64,000 nt of DNA from Candidatus Pantoea varia (GCF_900115075.1 NZ_FOVG01000001.1:186001-250000), one strand, 5' to 3'. Counted from the first letter of the stretch, positions 21,291 through 33,855 are shown. Notes: generated by a model not told the origin, from the sequence alone. Translations and numbers: made by a program.

Positions 21291-22368
21291 GATTAACAAG
21301 ATCAACAAGTCCTTTGGTCGCACCTCGGTGCTGAACGATATCTCTCTGGATATTGCCTCAGGTGAAATGGTGGCACTGCTTGGCCCATCAGGCTCGGGTA
21401 AAACCACGCTGCTACGCATTATTGCCGGGCTGGAGCATCAGAACAGCGGTCAGATCCGTTTTCATGGCAACGACGTCAGCCGCCTGCATGCGCGCGATCG
21501 TCAGGTCGGTTTTGTCTTCCAGCACTACGCGCTGTTCCGTCACATGACGGTGTTCGACAACATCGCCTTTGGCCTGACCGTGCTGCCGCGTCGTGAGCGT
21601 CCTTCAACGGCGGAGATCAAACAGCGTGTGACCCGCCTGCTGGAGATGGTGCAGCTGGCCCATCTGGCAAATCGTTTCCCGGCACAGCTGTCGGGCGGCC
21701 AGAAACAGCGTGTCGCGCTGGCGCGTGCGTTAGCGGTTGAGCCGCAGATTCTGCTGCTGGATGAACCCTTTGGTGCGCTGGATGCTCAGGTACGTAAAGA
21801 GCTGCGCCGCTGGCTGCGTCAGCTGCATGAAGAGATTAAATTCACCAGCGTGTTTGTGACACACGACCAGGAAGAGGCGATGGAAGTCGCGGATCGCGTG
21901 GTGGTGATGAGCCAGGGCAACATCGAACAGGTCGGCACGCCAGATGATGTATGGCGCGATCCGGCGACCCGCTTTGTGCTGGAGTTCCTGGGTGAAGTGA
22001 ATCGCTTTGATGGTGAAATTCAGGGGTCGCAGTTCCACGTTGGCGCGCATCACTGGCCGCTGGGGTATACCTCGGCACATCAGGGCGCGGTTGAGCTGTT
22101 CCTGCGTCCCTGGGAAATCGACGTTTCACGCCGCAGCAGCCTCGAAACCCCACTGCCGGTGCAGGTGCTGGAAGTCAGCCCGCGTGGCCACTTCTGGCAG
22201 CTGGTGGTTCAGCCTGCTGGCTGGCAGAGCGAGCCATTCTCGCTGGTGTTTGAAGGTGAGCAGACGGCCCCGCTTCGCGGCGAACGCCTGTTCGTTGGCC
22301 TGCAGCAGGCGCGCCTCTATAAAGGCGATACGCCGCTGCGCGCAGTTGCCTTTGCACAGAGCGCCTGA
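21280..22368 (+). CDS. cysA: Sulfate/thiosulfate ABC ATPase CysA
   Basis: A 362-residue ATPase that powers CysUW. It shows Walker A ([12 protein letters not shown]), the Q-loop ([17 protein letters not shown]), the ABC signature ([15 protein letters not shown]), Walker B and D-loop ([13 protein letters not shown]) and the H-loop ([20 protein letters not shown]). A C-terminal TOBE-like regulatory domain follows from about residue 240. It overlaps the cysW end by 11 bp. A strong terminator 20 bp beyond its stop separates it from cysM, which nevertheless may be read through. Confidence 0.95.
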   Translation: MSIEINKINKSFGRTSVLNDISLDIASGEMVALLGPSGSGKTTLLRIIAGLEHQNSGQIRFHGNDVSRLHARDRQVGFVFQHYALFRHMTVFDNIAFGLTVLPRRERPSTAEIKQRVTRLLEMVQLAHLANRFPAQLSGGQKQRVALARALAVEPQILLLDEPFGALDAQVRKELRRWLRQLHEEIKFTSVFVTHDQEEAMEVADRVVVMSQGNIEQVGTPDDVWRDPATRFVLEFLGEVNRFDGEIQGSQFHVGAHHWPLGYTSAHQGAVELFLRPWEIDVSRRSSLETPLPVQVLEVSPRGHFWQLVVQPAGWQSEPFSLVFEGEQTAPLRGERLFVGLQQARLYKGDTPLRAVAFAQSA

Positions 22369-22387
22369 TATTTTCTCATCAACAGCG

Positions 22388-22415
22388 GGCGGGAGTGTGA
22401 CTCCCGCCTTTTTTT
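22388..22415 (+). terminator. Intrinsic terminator after cysA
   Basis: GGCGGGAG and CTCCCGCC with a 5-nt loop are followed by at least seven T residues. It lies between cysA and cysM, so cysM expression depends on readthrough or its own promoter. Confidence 0.9.
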
Positions 22416-22449
22416 CGCATCTGGTTTGTAAGATGCCAGGAACTGCACC

Positions 22450-23334
22450 GTGACGACTCTTGAAAATACCATCGGCAATACCCCGCTGATTAAATTGCAG
22501 CGCCTGACGCCTGCCAACGGCAGTGAGGTCTGGCTCAAACTGGAAGGCAATAATCCGGCGGGCTCGGTAAAAGATCGCGCGGCCTGGTCGATGATTAATC
22601 AGGCGGAGCTGCGCGGTGAGATTTCACCCGGCGATCAGCTGATTGAAGCCACCAGCGGAAATACCGGCATTGCGCTGGCGATGATCGCGGCGATGAAAGG
22701 TTATCGTCTTCGCCTGCTGATGCCGGACAACATGAGTCAGGAGCGGCAGGACGCGATGCGTGCCTACGGCGCAGAGCTGATTCTGGTGCCGCGAGAGCAG
22801 GGCATGGAAGGGGCGCGCGATCTGGCGCAGGCGATGGCGGCGCGCGGTGAAGGCCGGGTGCTGGATCAGTTCAATAATCCCGATAACCCGCTGGGTCACT
22901 ATCAGACCACCGGGCCGGAGTTGTGGCAGCAGTCGAACCAGCGCATGACCCATTTCATTTCCAGCATGGGCACGACCGGCACCATTACCGGCGTCGGTCG
23001 TTACCTGAAAGAGCACAATACGGGCGTGCAGGTCATCGGTTTACAGCCGAGTGAAGGCAGCAGCATTCCGGGCATTCGCCGCTGGCCGCTGGCTTATCTG
23101 CCGGGGATCTACCGACCTGATCTGGTCGATGATGTAATGGATATGACGCAGAAAGAAGCGGAAGAGACCATGCGGGCGCTGGCACGCCGTGAAGGCATTT
23201 TCTGTGGCGTCAGCTCAGGCGGCTCGGTGGCGGGTGCGCTGCGCATTGCGCAGGCCAATCCGGGTAGCGTGGTGGTGGCGATCGCCTGCGATCGCGGCGA
23301 TCGTTATCTCTCGACCGGGCTTTATCATCAGTAA
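22450..23334 (+). CDS. cysM: Cysteine synthase B
   Basis: A 294-residue PLP enzyme (303 in E. coli) that makes cysteine or S-sulfocysteine from O-acetylserine with sulfide or thiosulfate. The start is a GTG at 22450 behind CAGGAA. The PLP Lys lies in [39 protein letters not shown] is the substrate loop and SSMGTTGTITGVGRYL the phosphate-binding loop. The C-terminus is shorter than in E. coli, ending right after DRGDRYLSTGLYHQ. Linked to the thiosulfate importer, as expected for the thiosulfate-using isoenzyme. Confidence 0.95.
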   Translation: MTTLENTIGNTPLIKLQRLTPANGSEVWLKLEGNNPAGSVKDRAAWSMINQAELRGEISPGDQLIEATSGNTGIALAMIAAMKGYRLRLLMPDNMSQERQDAMRAYGAELILVPREQGMEGARDLAQAMAARGEGRVLDQFNNPDNPLGHYQTTGPELWQQSNQRMTHFISSMGTTGTITGVGRYLKEHNTGVQVIGLQPSEGSSIPGIRRWPLAYLPGIYRPDLVDDVMDMTQKEAEETMRALARREGIFCGVSSGGSVAGALRIAQANPGSVVVAIACDRGDRYLSTGLYHQ

Positions 23335-23354
23335 CCTCTGCTGATGCGGAAATC

Positions 23355-23393
23355 AGGCCTGTGCGCGCGTTTGCTGCCCACAGGCCTTTTTTT
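23355..23393 (+). terminator. Intrinsic terminator of cysM
   Basis: AGGCCTGTG and CACAGGCCT enclose a 15-nt loop and are followed by seven T residues. Confidence 0.88.
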
Positions 23394-23504
23394 CAGCCAG
23401 GATTTCACGCGCCGGATAGACTGAATCTGTAAGGATCGCGTAAATCAGGCTGCGCGAATGCCCGGCACAGGACAAAATAGCGCCAATTCTGTTGAGAGAT
23501 AACC

Positions 23505-24185
23505 ATGAAAATTTTGCTTGTTGATGATGATGTCGAATTAGGCACGATGTTAAGCCAGTACCTGATCACCGAAGGGTTTGATGCGCAACTGGTCCTGACC
23601 GGCAGCGCCGGGATTCAGGGCGCGCTGTCGGGAGAGTTCACTGCCATGATTCTGGACATCATGTTGCCCGACATGAGCGGCATTGATGTGTTGCGTCAGG
23701 TGCGCCAGAACAGCCGGATACCGGTGATTATGCTGACGGCTAAAGGCGATAACATCGATCGCGTAATCGGTCTGGAGATGGGCGCGGATGACTATATGCC
23801 CAAGCCCTGTTATCCCCGCGAACTGGTGGCCCGCCTGCGCGCGGTATTGCGTCGTTTTGAAGAGCAGGTGCCGCAGCCAGACGCCAAAGAGCCGCTGCGC
23901 TGGGGGGAGCTGACGCTTAATCCCGCCACCCGCATGAGCGAATGGCAGGGCCGAACCTTCGATCTGACTGCGTCGGAATTTAATCTGCTGGATTTGCTGC
24001 TGCGCGCGCCGGACAGAGTGGTCTCGAAAGATGAGCTTTCTGAAAAGGGGCTGGGTCGCCCGCGTGAAGCCTATGACCGCAGTGTCGATGTGCATATCAG
24101 CAACATCCGTCAAAAGCTCAGCGCGTTAACCGCTGACAGCATCAACATCGAAACCGTTCGCAGCATCGGTTACCGCATTCGATGA
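23505..24185 (+). CDS. CpxR-like OmpR-family response regulator
   Basis: A 226-residue response regulator. The receiver domain begins MKILLVDDDVELGTMLSQYL, has the phospho-acceptor Asp in AMILDIMLPDMSGIDVL, and the switch Lys in ADDYMPKPCYPRELVARLRAVLRR. A winged helix (ASEFNLLDLLLRAPDRVVSKDELSEKGLGR...RSVDVHISNIRQKLS) follows from about residue 130. It resembles CpxR, but true cpxR lies at another locus in enterics, so this is probably a paralogous system. It overlaps the downstream kinase by 4 bp. In E. coli the corresponding cysM-crr interval holds pdxK and yfeK instead. Confidence 0.85.
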   Translation: MKILLVDDDVELGTMLSQYLITEGFDAQLVLTGSAGIQGALSGEFTAMILDIMLPDMSGIDVLRQVRQNSRIPVIMLTAKGDNIDRVIGLEMGADDYMPKPCYPRELVARLRAVLRRFEEQVPQPDAKEPLRWGELTLNPATRMSEWQGRTFDLTASEFNLLDLLLRAPDRVVSKDELSEKGLGRPREAYDRSVDVHISNIRQKLSALTADSINIETVRSIGYRIR

Positions 24186-25522
24186 GGCAGAGTTACCGTG
24201 GACGCATGTTCTGGAAGATCTTTATCGGCTTCTGGATCGTTTTTGTCATTATGAGCCAGCTTATCTGGCTCGGCTTTACGCTCTCCGGTAAACGGCATGA
24301 ACCGCCTGAACTCGTCGCTATCCGCCGTATTGTGGATCTGCAGATGACCTCCGCCGCGTCAGTGCTGCAGCGGGGCGGGCCTGATGCGCTGAATGTAATG
24401 CTGTCGGACTGGGATAACAGCGACCGGCAATTCTTCCACGTCATCCAACAGACAAAACCGTCACAATCAGAAAACAGCGGCAACCTGGATATGAGAGGGC
24501 GCTTTCCTGAAGAAGTGGTGCGCTGGGTACGCGGTGCGGATGGCAAAACCTATCAGCTGCGCTACGACCTGGATGGCATGCGTAAAGACAGCACGTTGAA
24601 CAGGATGCCGCGCAAATTTCTGAATATTCCTGAGCCGATGTTTGTCTTTGCCGGCTCGGTGGGATTGCTGTTCAGTCTGCTGCTGGCCTGGAATCTGACG
24701 CGCCCCATGCGTCAACTGCGGGAAGGATTTTCCCGCGTGGCTGAGGGCGATTTAAGCGTGCGGCTGTTCCCGATCATGCGAAAGCGCCACGACGAGATCT
24801 CAAACGTGGCAGAAGCCTTTGATGCCATGGTCGAGCGGCTTGATACGCTGGTGCGCGCCCGTGAAGAGCTGCTGCACGATATCTCACATGAGCTTCGTTC
24901 ACCGCTGGCACGACTGCAGCTGGCGACCGGACTGGCCAGACAGACGCCAGAAAGCGTGAACAGTTCGCTTGATCGTATTGATGAAGAGGCGCGGCGGCTG
25001 GACAAGATGATTGGCGAACTGCTGACCCTGTCGCGGGCTGAGCATGAAAGTATCCCGGATGAGCAATATTTTGACCTGACCGGTTTACTGCAGGCGGTCA
25101 TCACCGATGTCCGCTATGAAGCGCAGATCCCAGGTGTGCAGGTCGAGTTTCAGGTCGGGGAGCAGGGCGATTACACCGTGCGTGGCAACGCAGAGCTGAT
25201 ACGGCGCGGCGTCGAGAACGTGCTACGCAACGCGCTGCGCTTCTCCCTGCCAGGCCAGCGGATTGAGGTCGATTTGCGTGCAGAGCAGCAGTGGCTGGCG
25301 ATTCAGGTGCGCGATCAGGGGCCAGGCGTCGATGAGGAGAAACTCTCCAGCATCTTTGATCCGTTTGTACGGGTGAATTCGCCGCTGATGGGCAAAGGTT
25401 ATGGTCTGGGACTGGCGATCGTGCGCAAAGTGGTGCTGGCACATCATGGTGAAGTCGAGGCCCGGAACCGGCCTGAAGGTGGACTTGAGCTGACGCTGCG
25501 TCTGCCACACTGGCAGCCCTGA
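24182..25522 (+). CDS. CpxA-like sensor histidine kinase
   Basis: A 446-residue inner-membrane kinase. TM1 is near residues 9-32 (MFWKIFIGFWIVFVIMSQLIWLGF), a periplasmic domain of about 120 residues follows, TM2 is near 157-178, then HAMP (TRPMRQLREGFSRVAEGDLSVRL). The phospho-acceptor box is LLHDISHELRSPLARLQLATGLAR; ATPase motifs are NVLRNALRFS (N box), DQGPGVDEE (G1) and GKGYGLGLAIVRKVV (G2). The layout and H box are CpxA-like, but the periplasmic part is not recognisably CpxA. Co-translated with the regulator; ligand unknown. Confidence 0.85.
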   Translation: MRQSYRGRMFWKIFIGFWIVFVIMSQLIWLGFTLSGKRHEPPELVAIRRIVDLQMTSAASVLQRGGPDALNVMLSDWDNSDRQFFHVIQQTKPSQSENSGNLDMRGRFPEEVVRWVRGADGKTYQLRYDLDGMRKDSTLNRMPRKFLNIPEPMFVFAGSVGLLFSLLLAWNLTRPMRQLREGFSRVAEGDLSVRLFPIMRKRHDEISNVAEAFDAMVERLDTLVRAREELLHDISHELRSPLARLQLATGLARQTPESVNSSLDRIDEEARRLDKMIGELLTLSRAEHESIPDEQYFDLTGLLQAVITDVRYEAQIPGVQVEFQVGEQGDYTVRGNAELIRRGVENVLRNALRFSLPGQRIEVDLRAEQQWLAIQVRDQGPGVDEEKLSSIFDPFVRVNSPLMGKGYGLGLAIVRKVVLAHHGEVEARNRPEGGLELTLRLPHWQP

Positions 25523-25542
25523 AAACGTATACTGCAGAAACG

Positions 25543-25568
25543 ATAACGGCACCCGAGGGTGCCGTTAT
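25543..25568. terminator. Bidirectional terminator between the sensor kinase gene and crr
   Basis: A long perfect stem (ATAACGGCACCC with its complement) and a tiny loop lie between convergent genes. T-rich sequence follows on both strands. Confidence 0.8.
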
Positions 25569-25583
25569 GTTATAAACGAATGC

Positions 25584-26084
25584 TTACTTTCTGATGCGAA
25601 TCACCGGCGTTTCGCCGACGGTGACCTGGCCAGACAGCTTAACTAATTCCTTGATTTCATCCATGTTGGAGATGACAACCGGTGTCAGGGTTGATTTCGC
25701 TTTCTCTTCCAGCAACGGCAGATCGAACTCGATAACCACGTCGCCTTTTTTGACCTTCTGGCCTTCTTCAGCGATGCGTTTGAAGCCTTCACCTTTCAGT
25801 TCAACCGTATCGATACCGAAATGGACGAACAGCTCAATGCCATTGTCTGATTCGATCGAAAAAGCGTGATTAGTTTCAAAAATCTTGCCGATAGTGCCAT
25901 CCACAGGCGCAACCATTTTGTTGCCGCTGGGTTTGATCGCAATACCGTCGCCCACGATTTTTTCTGCAAACACCACATCTGGTACGTCTTCAATGTTCAC
26001 GATTTCGCCTGACAGAGGCGCTACGATGTCGATTGTCCCAGCGCTATCCGTTTTTTCGCCAAAAAGTTTAGAAAACAAACCCAT
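25584..26084 (-). CDS. crr: Glucose-specific PTS enzyme IIA
   Basis: A 166-residue cytoplasmic phosphocarrier (169 in E. coli), central to glucose uptake and catabolite control: it takes phosphate from HPr, passes it to EIIB-Glc, activates adenylate cyclase when phosphorylated and causes inducer exclusion when not. The active-site His is in [16 protein letters not shown]; the second conserved His is in [22 protein letters not shown] and the N-terminal [11 protein letters not shown] amphipathic helix, which binds membrane, are also present. Last gene of ptsHI-crr, 42 bp after ptsI. Confidence 0.96.
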   Translation of the reverse strand: MGLFSKLFGEKTDSAGTIDIVAPLSGEIVNIEDVPDVVFAEKIVGDGIAIKPSGNKMVAPVDGTIGKIFETNHAFSIESDNGIELFVHFGIDTVELKGEGFKRIAEEGQKVKKGDVVIEFDLPLLEEKAKSTLTPVVISNMDEIKELVKLSGQVTVGETPVIRIRK

Positions 26085-26126
26085 GATCTTCTCCTAAGCA
26101 GTAATTTGGGGCCAGCATCATGCAGA

Positions 26127-27854
26127 TTAGCAGAGCGTCTTTTCCTTAATGAACTTGTTAACCAGGTTCATTAATTCATCCGCAGTCGGTTGAGCCAGTG
26201 CCTGCTCTGCCAATGCCTTCGCATCTTCAAAATTAGTATTACGAATGATTTTCTTGATGCCAGGGATAGAAATGGCACTCATGCTGAACTCGTCCAGCCC
26301 CATTCCCAGTAACAGTAGTGTAGCACGTTCATCACCTGCCAGCTCACCACACATGCCGGTCCATTTACCTTCAGCGTGAGATGCATCAATGACTTGCTTG
26401 ATTAAGTTAAGCACAGATGGCGACATTGGGTTGTACAGGTGCGAGATCAAATCATTACCACGATCGACCGCCAGAGTATACTGCGTCAGATCGTTTGTCC
26501 CAATACTGAAGAAGTCGACTTCTTTCGCCAGATGATGCGCAATCACGGCTGAAGCCGGGGTTTCCACCATGATGCCGACTTCGATGCTTTCATCAAAGGC
26601 TTTACCTTCTTCGCGCAACTGCGCTTTCAGCAGTTCCAGTTCCGCTTTCAGGCTGCGAACTTCTTCAACCGAAATGATCATCGGGAACATGATGCGCAGT
26701 TTACCGAAGGAGGAGGCGCGCAGGATGGCACGTAACTGTGCATGCAGAATCTCTTTGCGATCCATGGCGATACGGATCGCGCGCCAGCCAAGGAACGGGT
26801 TCTCTTCTTTCGGCAGGTTCATGTAAGGCAGATCTTTGTCACCGCCGATGTCCATGGTACGGACGATAACGGCCTGTGAACCCATCGCTTCAGCAACGGC
26901 TTTATACGCCTGGAACTGCTCTTCTTCGCTTGGCAGAGAGTCACGGTCCATGAACAAAAATTCGGTACGGTAGAGGCCAACGCCTTCCGCACCGTTACGC
27001 TCAGCACCGGCGATATCGCGCACGGTACCGATGTTGGCGCAGACTTCAACCTGATGACCATCCAGCGTGACGGCTGGCAGATCTTTCAGCTTGGCTAATT
27101 CGTGTTTTTCCGACAGATACTGGTTCTGTACGGCTTTCAGCTCTTCCTGAATCGCTTCTGAAGGATTGACGTGAATCGCGTTGTTAACGCCATCCAGGAT
27201 CAGGAAATCGCCGTTTTTAACCGTGACGGTCACATTGCCGGTTCCGACAATGGCTGGAATCTCCAGTGAGCGCGCCATGATTGAAGTATGTGAGGTACGG
27301 CCACCCAGATCGGTGATAAAGCCCAGCACCTTTTTCAGGTTCAGCTGTGCAGTTTCTGACGGCGTTAAATCTTTTGCCACCAGAATGGATTCGTCCGGAA
27401 TAGCGCTCAGGTCAACGATGTGCAGACCGAGGATGTTTTGCAGCAGACGCTTTCCGATGTCACGGACGTCAGCCGCACGCTCTTTCAGATATTCGTCATC
27501 TAACTCTTCCAGGGCTTTCGCCTGGCCATCAATGACAGAGTAGGCAGCAGCATCGGCAGAAGCGTGATCTTTTTTGATCAGATCGATGATTTCCTGCTCC
27601 AGCTCTTCATCTTCCAGCAACATAATGTGGCCTTCGAAGATTGCTGCTTTCTCTTCACCGAGGGTTTCACCCGCTTTGACGCGAATCGCTTCCAGTTGTA
27701 ATGCCGCTTTGCTACGGCCATCGAGGAAGCGCTGTACTTCCTGCTCAACCTGGTCATCAGAAATTTTCTTACGGTTGATGACGATCTCGTCTTCTTTCAG
27801 CAGCAGTGCTTTGCCGAAAGCGATACCTGGTGATGCTAAAATGCCTGAAATCAT
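26127..27854 (-). CDS. ptsI: PTS enzyme I (phosphoenolpyruvate-protein phosphotransferase)
   Basis: A 575-residue cytoplasmic enzyme, the length of E. coli EI, that autophosphorylates from phosphoenolpyruvate and donates phosphate to HPr. The phosphorylated His is in [22 protein letters not shown] (about residue 189). The PEP-binding domain shows [50 protein letters not shown] and [13 protein letters not shown], with the catalytic Cys in [13 protein letters not shown]. It follows ptsH after an unusually long 161-bp spacer. Confidence 0.96.
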   Translation of the reverse strand: MISGILASPGIAFGKALLLKEDEIVINRKKISDDQVEQEVQRFLDGRSKAALQLEAIRVKAGETLGEEKAAIFEGHIMLLEDEELEQEIIDLIKKDHASADAAAYSVIDGQAKALEELDDEYLKERAADVRDIGKRLLQNILGLHIVDLSAIPDESILVAKDLTPSETAQLNLKKVLGFITDLGGRTSHTSIMARSLEIPAIVGTGNVTVTVKNGDFLILDGVNNAIHVNPSEAIQEELKAVQNQYLSEKHELAKLKDLPAVTLDGHQVEVCANIGTVRDIAGAERNGAEGVGLYRTEFLFMDRDSLPSEEEQFQAYKAVAEAMGSQAVIVRTMDIGGDKDLPYMNLPKEENPFLGWRAIRIAMDRKEILHAQLRAILRASSFGKLRIMFPMIISVEEVRSLKAELELLKAQLREEGKAFDESIEVGIMVETPASAVIAHHLAKEVDFFSIGTNDLTQYTLAVDRGNDLISHLYNPMSPSVLNLIKQVIDASHAEGKWTGMCGELAGDERATLLLLGMGLDEFSMSAISIPGIKKIIRNTNFEDAKALAEQALAQPTADELMNLVNKFIKEKTLC

Positions 27855-27936
27855 AACGCTACCTTTTAATCACGATGGCTGATGGGACTCTATGCAGTGC
27901 CATTGTCGCGGGACACGTACTCTACGAAAGCAATAA

Positions 27937-27955
27937 CGCGGACAGATTGTCCGCG
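27937..27955 (-). other. Perfect hairpin in the ptsH-ptsI spacer
   Basis: CGCGGACA and TGTCCGCG with a 3-nt loop stand in the 161-bp space between ptsH and ptsI. No T run follows on the minus strand, so it is more likely a processing or stabilising structure than a terminator. It could set the ratio of HPr to enzyme I message. Confidence 0.5.
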
Positions 27956-28015
27956 ATCAAGATGTTTGCACTCAATGGCGCAGAGGAGTCGATTGGCTGG
28001 CGAGCTGAGCGGAGA

Positions 28016-28273
28016 TTACTCCAGTTCAGCCATCAGTTTGACCAGATGCTCAACTGCTTTCTGCTCGTCTTCACCTTCCGCGGAAAGGGTCACAACAGTT
28101 CCCTGGGTTAATCCCAGTGTCTGCAGCTTGAACAGGCTTTTCGCGCTCGCTGATTTACCGTTAGAGGTCACGGTAATTTCTGACTGGAAAGCTTTGGCTT
28201 CTTTTACGAATTGCGCAGCTGGGCGAGTATGCAGACCGTTTGGTGCAGTAATGGTAACTTCTTGCTGGAACAT
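28016..28273 (-). CDS. ptsH: Phosphocarrier protein HPr
   Basis: An 85-residue protein, the same length as E. coli HPr, that relays phosphate from enzyme I to all sugar-specific EIIA domains. His15 is in [18 protein letters not shown] and the Ser46 region in [16 protein letters not shown]. First gene of ptsHI-crr. Confidence 0.97.
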   Translation of the reverse strand: MFQQEVTITAPNGLHTRPAAQFVKEAKAFQSEITVTSNGKSASAKSLFKLQTLGLTQGTVVTLSAEGEDEQKAVEHLVKLMAELE

Positions 28274-28606
28274 TCTATTTCCCCAACGTTATCAGGATGA
28301 GTGTTATGGATCTAAAGTCTAGCCTGGAGCCTTCACTTTAGCCTGTGTAGGTGCGCGGGTATAGCTTCATGCTGACCAAAGACGCGCATGCGTCAAATCT
28401 ACAATCCGTTGCGTCTCAAAACCGATTCTACACGTCACCGGTTAATTATGCCGTGATTCGCCGTTTCACTGAATCTGTAAATCGATTCAGCTTGATCCAC
28501 TTCAAGCGCGGATTAATTTCAGGCATCGAAATAATTGGCAGTCTGAATACCAGATCGGCGTCACTGAAATCAATCTGCCGCTTGGTGAAAGTGAGATCTG
28601 CGCCAC
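28274..28606. other. Upstream regulatory region of ptsH
   Basis: About 330 bp between the ptsH start and the cysK terminator carry no credible gene. By analogy with E. coli this region should hold several ptsH promoters with CRP and Cra control. I could mark only a candidate Cra site. Confidence 0.55.
28478..28491 (-). promoter_or_regulatory. Candidate Cra (FruR) operator upstream of ptsH
   Basis: On the minus strand the sequence GCTGAATCGATTTA fits the Cra half-palindrome (GCTGAAwCGwTTnA). The site lies about 205 bp before the ptsH start. E. coli ptsHI is known to respond to Cra. The match is by eye only. Confidence 0.35.
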
Positions 28607-28634
28607 AAAAAAGCACCCAGTCGGGTGCTTTTTT
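28607..28634 (-). terminator. Intrinsic terminator of cysK
   Basis: AAGCACCC and GGGTGCTT with a 4-nt loop are flanked by A6 on one side and T6 on the other, so it can act in both directions. It lies 27 bp beyond the cysK stop. Confidence 0.92.
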
Positions 28635-28660
28635 CTCCATTTTCAGACTATCCGCCTCTG

Positions 28661-29629
28661 CTACTGCAGCTCTTTTTCAGTGAAGAGATCGGCGAAGAGC
28701 GCGGTACTCAGATAGCGTTCGCCAGAGGAGGGCAGAATCACCACAATGTTTTTGTTGGCGAAGGTTTCGTCTTCCTGCAGTTTCAGCGCTGCGGCTACTG
28801 CAGCACCGGAAGAGATACCGGCCAGAATACCTTCTTCTTCCATCAGCCTGCGCGCCGTGCTGATCGCTTCTTCGTTGGTAATAGCCACCACGCGGTCAAC
28901 CAGATTCAGCTCCAGGTTGCCCGGAATAAAGCCTGCACCGATACCCTGAATTTTGTGAGGGCCGGGTTTGATCTCTTCACCGGCCAGCGCCTGACCAATC
29001 ACCGGTGAATCGGTCGGCTCAACCGCGACCGTAATCAGATCTTTCTTGCCTTTGGTGTTCTTGATGTAACGGCTCACGCCGGTCAATGTACCGCCGGTGC
29101 CGACACCGGCAATAAACACATCCACTTCACCATCGGTATCTTCCCAGATTTCCGGGCCAGTCGTCTTTTCGTGGATTTCCGGGTTAGCCGGGTTACTGAA
29201 CTGCTGAAGCAGCACATATTTATCCGGATCGCTGGCGACAATCTCTTCCGCTTTGCCAATGGCGCCTTTCATGCCTTTGGCACCTTCAGTCAGAACCAGC
29301 TTCGCGCCCAGCGCTTTCAGCAATTTACGACGCTCCACTGACATGGTTTCCGGCATGGTCAGCGTGAGTTTATAACCGCGCGCAGCGGCGACGTAGGCCA
29401 GGGCGATACCGGTGTTACCGCTGGTGGGTTCTACCAGTTCAATGCCTGGTTTCAGAATACCGCGTTTCTCTGCGTCCCAAATCATATTGGCACCGATACG
29501 GCATTTAACGCTGAAGCTCGGGTTACGGGATTCAACTTTCGCAAGAATGCGGCCGTTACCGATGCGGTTCAGTCGAACCAGCGGCGTATGACCAATTGTC
29601 AAAGAGTTGTCTTCATAGATCTTACTCAT
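28661..29629 (-). CDS. cysK: Cysteine synthase A
   Basis: A 322-residue PLP enzyme (323 in E. coli) that makes cysteine from O-acetylserine and sulfide. The PLP Lys lies in [40 protein letters not shown] binds the substrate carboxylate; [17 protein letters not shown] holds the phosphate. CysE would bind its active site through a C-terminal Ile. With cysM and cysPUWA it covers both sulfate- and thiosulfate-derived cysteine synthesis in this window. Between cysZ and ptsH as in E. coli. Confidence 0.96.
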   Translation of the reverse strand: MSKIYEDNSLTIGHTPLVRLNRIGNGRILAKVESRNPSFSVKCRIGANMIWDAEKRGILKPGIELVEPTSGNTGIALAYVAAARGYKLTLTMPETMSVERRKLLKALGAKLVLTEGAKGMKGAIGKAEEIVASDPDKYVLLQQFSNPANPEIHEKTTGPEIWEDTDGEVDVFIAGVGTGGTLTGVSRYIKNTKGKKDLITVAVEPTDSPVIGQALAGEEIKPGPHKIQGIGAGFIPGNLELNLVDRVVAITNEEAISTARRLMEEEGILAGISSGAAVAAALKLQEDETFANKNIVVILPSSGERYLSTALFADLFTEKELQ

Positions 29630-29770
29630 AGCCTGCCCTTAACTGTATGAATTATTGGGAACCCTATGAGCATACCTGTTCTGCCTGGGGGGGGAAGGAA
29701 AGAAATCGTATATCTATATGTCCCCCGGCAATAAGCCCTGCAAAAAAGAGCATAAGGCGCGCTGATCAGT

Positions 29771-30538
29771 CTAACGCACCTCACCGCGGGCCAGCTGTGA
29801 CCGGTAGCGATCGACCCACATGGCGGTAGCGCCGCAGACGGCAACGGGCATAATCACCAGGTTGAGAATCGGAATCATGGTAAACAGGCTGGTCAGTGCG
29901 CCAAATTGCATATTGGCCGTTTTGTGCCGACGCAGGGCGTTACGCATCTGCTGAAACGGCACTTTGTGGTTGTCGAAAGGGTAGTCGCAATACTGGATGG
30001 ATAACATCCAGGCACTGAACAGGAACCAGAGGACCGGGGCAACCGTCTGACCAAATCCTGGAATAAAGTAGAGCAGCAACAGTCCCAGCGCGCGGGGCAG
30101 GTAATAGCCCAGTTTTTGCATCTCGCGCTTCATAATGCGCGGCACATCTTTAATCATTCCCGCCCAGCCGCTGTCGGGCAGGGGCTTACCGGTCAGGCGG
30201 CCTTCGAGCTGTTCGGCCAGCAGGCCGCAAAAAGGGGCGGCAATCAGGTTTGCCAGCGTCGAGAAGAAGTAACTAAACACCAGCACAATCGCAATCACCG
30301 ACAGCGGCCACAACAGATAGCTCAGCCATTGCAGCCAGTCCGGAATATGGGCCATCAGACGCGGTATCCAGTCACCAAGACGATAGAACAGCCAGACGAA
30401 CGCGCCGCCCAGGATAATGATGTTGATCAGCAGTGGCATCACCACAAAGCGGCGAATGCCAGGCAGACGGACCAGTTTCCAGCCCTGGCTAAAGTAGTGC
30501 ATGCCGTTAAAATTTGAGACGGAATTCTCAAGGGCCAT
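29771..30538 (-). CDS. cysZ: Sulfate permease CysZ
   Basis: A 255-residue inner-membrane protein (253 in E. coli) of the EI24/CysZ family that admits sulfate under sulfate limitation. Hydrophobic segments lie near residues 29-50, 70-98, 150-180 and 205-230; [39 protein letters not shown] and the [15 protein letters not shown] segment are typical. It precedes cysK on the same strand with 141 bp between them. Confidence 0.94.
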   Translation of the reverse strand: MALENSVSNFNGMHYFSQGWKLVRLPGIRRFVVMPLLINIIILGGAFVWLFYRLGDWIPRLMAHIPDWLQWLSYLLWPLSVIAIVLVFSYFFSTLANLIAAPFCGLLAEQLEGRLTGKPLPDSGWAGMIKDVPRIMKREMQKLGYYLPRALGLLLLYFIPGFGQTVAPVLWFLFSAWMLSIQYCDYPFDNHKVPFQQMRNALRRHKTANMQFGALTSLFTMIPILNLVIMPVAVCGATAMWVDRYRSQLARGEVR

Positions 30539-30756
30539 AAAGCCAATTCTCCTGAAGGTGTTAAGGCGCGCTCACTATAACCTGGCTTTTTCTCCAGGCC
30601 AGGTGCCGTTTGGGTAAAAAAACAGCGAAAAAGCGTGGGTTGCCTATCTTATTTGTCAGAAAATACTGCACAGACTTGCACTTGTGTAGCAGGGCAAATA
30701 CAGTTAGAGGATAAAGTTTGCCGCGGTGGCAAGGTATTGGAACAACAGAGAATACA

Positions 30757-31761
30757 ATGATGCAGGATTTGCGTCTGATATTAATCGTTGTTGGCGCGAT
30801 CGCCATTATAGCGCTCCTTCTTCACGGGCTGTGGACCAGCCGTAAAGAGCGTTCGTCAGTGTTCCGCGATCGCCCGCACAAACGTCTAAAACAACGTGAT
30901 GAACATGATGAGCAGGACCTGATCGACGACGAAGATGACGGCGTCGGCGAGGTTCGTGTTCGTTCTGAGCGCAACGTCCATCAGGAACCGCGTTTCGATG
31001 AGATCCGCGAGCCACAGCCAGAAGCGCCGCGTAAGCAAGCGCCTGCTGAGCCTGTGCGTCAGCCTGCGCCACGACCCGCACCGCAGCCCGAAACTGAAAG
31101 CGATCCGCTTTTCAACACGGCACCGAAGTCTGCTCCGCAGCCGCGCCCTGAACCGGCTCGTCAGCAGCCCGCACCGACTTTTGTTGCGCCACCCGTTCAG
31201 GCCGACCCGCTGCTGGATCTCGATCCACTGGAATCTGTACAGCCCGCACCGCAGTACCAGGCCGAACCTGAGCCGCAGCCACAGCCTGACGTGACATCGG
31301 CTCCTGCGCCGGAACAGCCTGCTGCTAAAGCACCTGCGGAAAAACCGAAAGAAGCGGTACTGGTGTTACATGTTGCTGCACATTCGGGCGGTGAGCTGAA
31401 CGGTGAGGCATTACTGCAGGGTATTCTGCAGGCGGGATTCCAGTTTGGTGAAATGAACATTTTCCATCGTCATCTCAGTCCGGCTGGCAGCGGTCCGGTT
31501 CTGTTCAGTCTGGCGAACATGGTTAAGCCTGGCTCGTTCAACCCTGACCTGATGACGGATTTCAGCACGCCTGGCATCTCTATCTTTATGATGGTGCCTT
31601 CGTATGGCGATGCGAATCAGAACTTCAAACTGATGCTGCAGTCGGCACAGCGTATCGCTGATGATGTTGGCGGTGTGGTGCTGGATGATGAGCGTCGCAT
31701 GATGACGCCACAGAAGCTGGAAACATACAAAGCGCGTATCCGCGATGTGGTTGGCGTCTGA
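30757..31761 (+). CDS. zipA: Cell-division protein ZipA
   Basis: A 334-residue division protein that anchors FtsZ to the inner membrane. The ATG at 30757 gives [26 protein letters not shown], the N-terminal membrane anchor seen in E. coli ZipA; the upstream frame to 30718 is not needed. A charged stretch follows, then a Pro/Gln-rich flexible linker (about residues 75-205) and the C-terminal FtsZ-binding domain ([25 protein letters not shown] to [16 protein letters not shown]). It is divergent from cysZ and followed by ligA. Confidence 0.95.
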   Translation: MMQDLRLILIVVGAIAIIALLLHGLWTSRKERSSVFRDRPHKRLKQRDEHDEQDLIDDEDDGVGEVRVRSERNVHQEPRFDEIREPQPEAPRKQAPAEPVRQPAPRPAPQPETESDPLFNTAPKSAPQPRPEPARQQPAPTFVAPPVQADPLLDLDPLESVQPAPQYQAEPEPQPQPDVTSAPAPEQPAAKAPAEKPKEAVLVLHVAAHSGGELNGEALLQGILQAGFQFGEMNIFHRHLSPAGSGPVLFSLANMVKPGSFNPDLMTDFSTPGISIFMMVPSYGDANQNFKLMLQSAQRIADDVGGVVLDDERRMMTPQKLETYKARIRDVVGV

Positions 31762-31796
31762 GACCTGCGCTAACCGCTAACTGAATTGTTAAAACA

Positions 31797-31821
31797 AACC
31801 CCCGCCTGTCGGGGGTTTTTT
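31797..31821 (+). terminator. Intrinsic terminator after zipA
   Basis: CCCCCG and CGGGGG with a 5-nt loop are flanked by AA and a run of six T residues, directly before ligA. Confidence 0.88.
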
Positions 31822-31827
31822 ATCTGA

Positions 31828-33855
<2,028 letters not shown>

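Noticed and set aside
22388..22415. Transcription attenuator or riboswitch ahead of cysM
   Set aside because: The hairpin is a plain terminator of cysA with no alternative pairing or leader peptide visible.
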